From assembly GCA_031264605.1 (NCBI GenBank), contig JAISDQ010000133.1, forward strand, positions 1 through 6,348: a stretch of DNA of 6,348 nucleotides, written 5' to 3'. The DNA is from Synergistaceae bacterium. Its GTDB lineage: Bacteria; Synergistota; Synergistia; Synergistales; Synergistaceae. The position numbers were made by a program, and so were the translations under genes. The notes beneath the pieces are model-generated. The model saw only the letters and a program-made list of their open reading frames with translations. It was not told the DNA's origin and did not search any database. Positions 6,263-6,348 of this stretch are shown here, piece after piece. Every line of letters starts with the position of its first letter. Position 1 is the stretch's first letter.

Positions 6263-6325
6263 CGCTGGCCTGTTGCGAGAACAGGTGTTAAGCTATGTCT
6301 ATCAGAACAAAAACTTTCACCAGCG
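6263..6325 (+). ncRNA. Possible structured 5' leader (three-way-junction-like) at the right edge
   Basis: CGCTGG (6263-6268) pairs with CCAGCG (6320-6325) as a closing stem. Directly inside it, CCTGTT (6269-6274) and AACAGG (6280-6285) form a perfect six-pair hairpin. TGTT (6286-6289) and AACA (6306-6309) can form a third, weak stem. A ribosome binding site GAGGTG (6325-6330) abuts the closing stem, with ATG at 6339. That is the layout of a leader controlling translation. I do not recognise a known riboswitch, and the structure could instead be an insertion-sequence end or chance. Confidence 0.25.
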
Positions 6326-6348
6326 AGGTGCGGTTATTATGCCGGAAA
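6295..6348 (+). CDS. Possible start of a plus-strand gene running off the right edge
   Basis: An ATG at 6295 follows AGGTG (6283-6287) at a seven-base spacing and stays open for the remaining 18 codons (MSIRTKTFTSEVRLLCRK). A second ATG at 6339, in another frame, follows GAGGTG (6325-6330) at eight bases, so only one of the two can be right. The peptide opening MSIRTKTF faintly recalls the start of some IS1634-type transposases, but eighteen residues cannot establish this. On the opposite strand a frame ending in a TAA at 6288-6290 is an equally short alternative. Treat this as a pointer to look further right. Confidence 0.15.
   Translation, partial: MSIRTKTFTSEVRLLCRK

Noticed and set aside
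1..6348. CRISPR array, tRNA, rRNA or complete insertion sequence
   Set aside because: No regularly spaced repeats, no tRNA or rRNA landmarks, and no complete transposase are present.

Overview
The window is a compact, mostly coding stretch of bacterial chromosome. Every well supported gene lies on the minus strand, so it reads right to left: a ROK-family transcriptional regulator (4774-6033), then the ATPase (2992-4506), first permease (1991-2995) and second permease (943-1983) of a CUT2 (RbsABC-like) sugar ABC importer, then a Gfo/Idh/MocA-family dehydrogenase that runs off the left edge (1-884). The ATPase and first permease overlap by 4 bases (ATGA), and the two permeases are separated by 7 bases. 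A 58-base gap with no terminator precedes the dehydrogenase. This is the layout of a single transcription unit.

The inferred job is uptake and first oxidation of a sugar, sugar acid or polyol. The ATPase and two membrane subunits would import it, the NAD(P)-dependent dehydrogenase would oxidise it or a derivative, and the ROK regulator would sense it and repress the unit. No periplasmic substrate-binding protein lies in the window, and the substrate cannot be read from the sequence.

The 267 bases between the ROK stop and the ATPase start hold two candidate sigma-70 promoters. There is a well spaced TTGTTG/17/TATACT promoter close to the ATPase, and an extended -10 (TGCTATAAT) further upstream that would give a leader of about 230 bases with a nested stem-loop. 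An imperfect 25-base dyad covers the predicted start of the near promoter. It contains the pattern ATATGACA-NN-TGA, which recurs upstream of the ROK gene, and is the best operator candidate in the window.

The right end (about 6070-6348) is AT-rich and holds the ROK promoter region, a 14-base perfect palindrome and a compact inverted-repeat structure at 6263-6325. That structure lies just before a good ribosome binding site and ATG at the window edge. A divergent plus-strand gene may begin there, but too little is visible to name it.

The organism looks like a moderately GC-rich anaerobe-type bacterium with free use of ATA isoleucine codons. Synergistota or a Firmicutes-like lineage would fit, but this is a weak guess. 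The gene content is that of an ordinary catabolic operon. The points worth a second look are altered catalytic residues in the second ATPase domain and in the dehydrogenase, the shared operator-like motif, and the two structured leaders.
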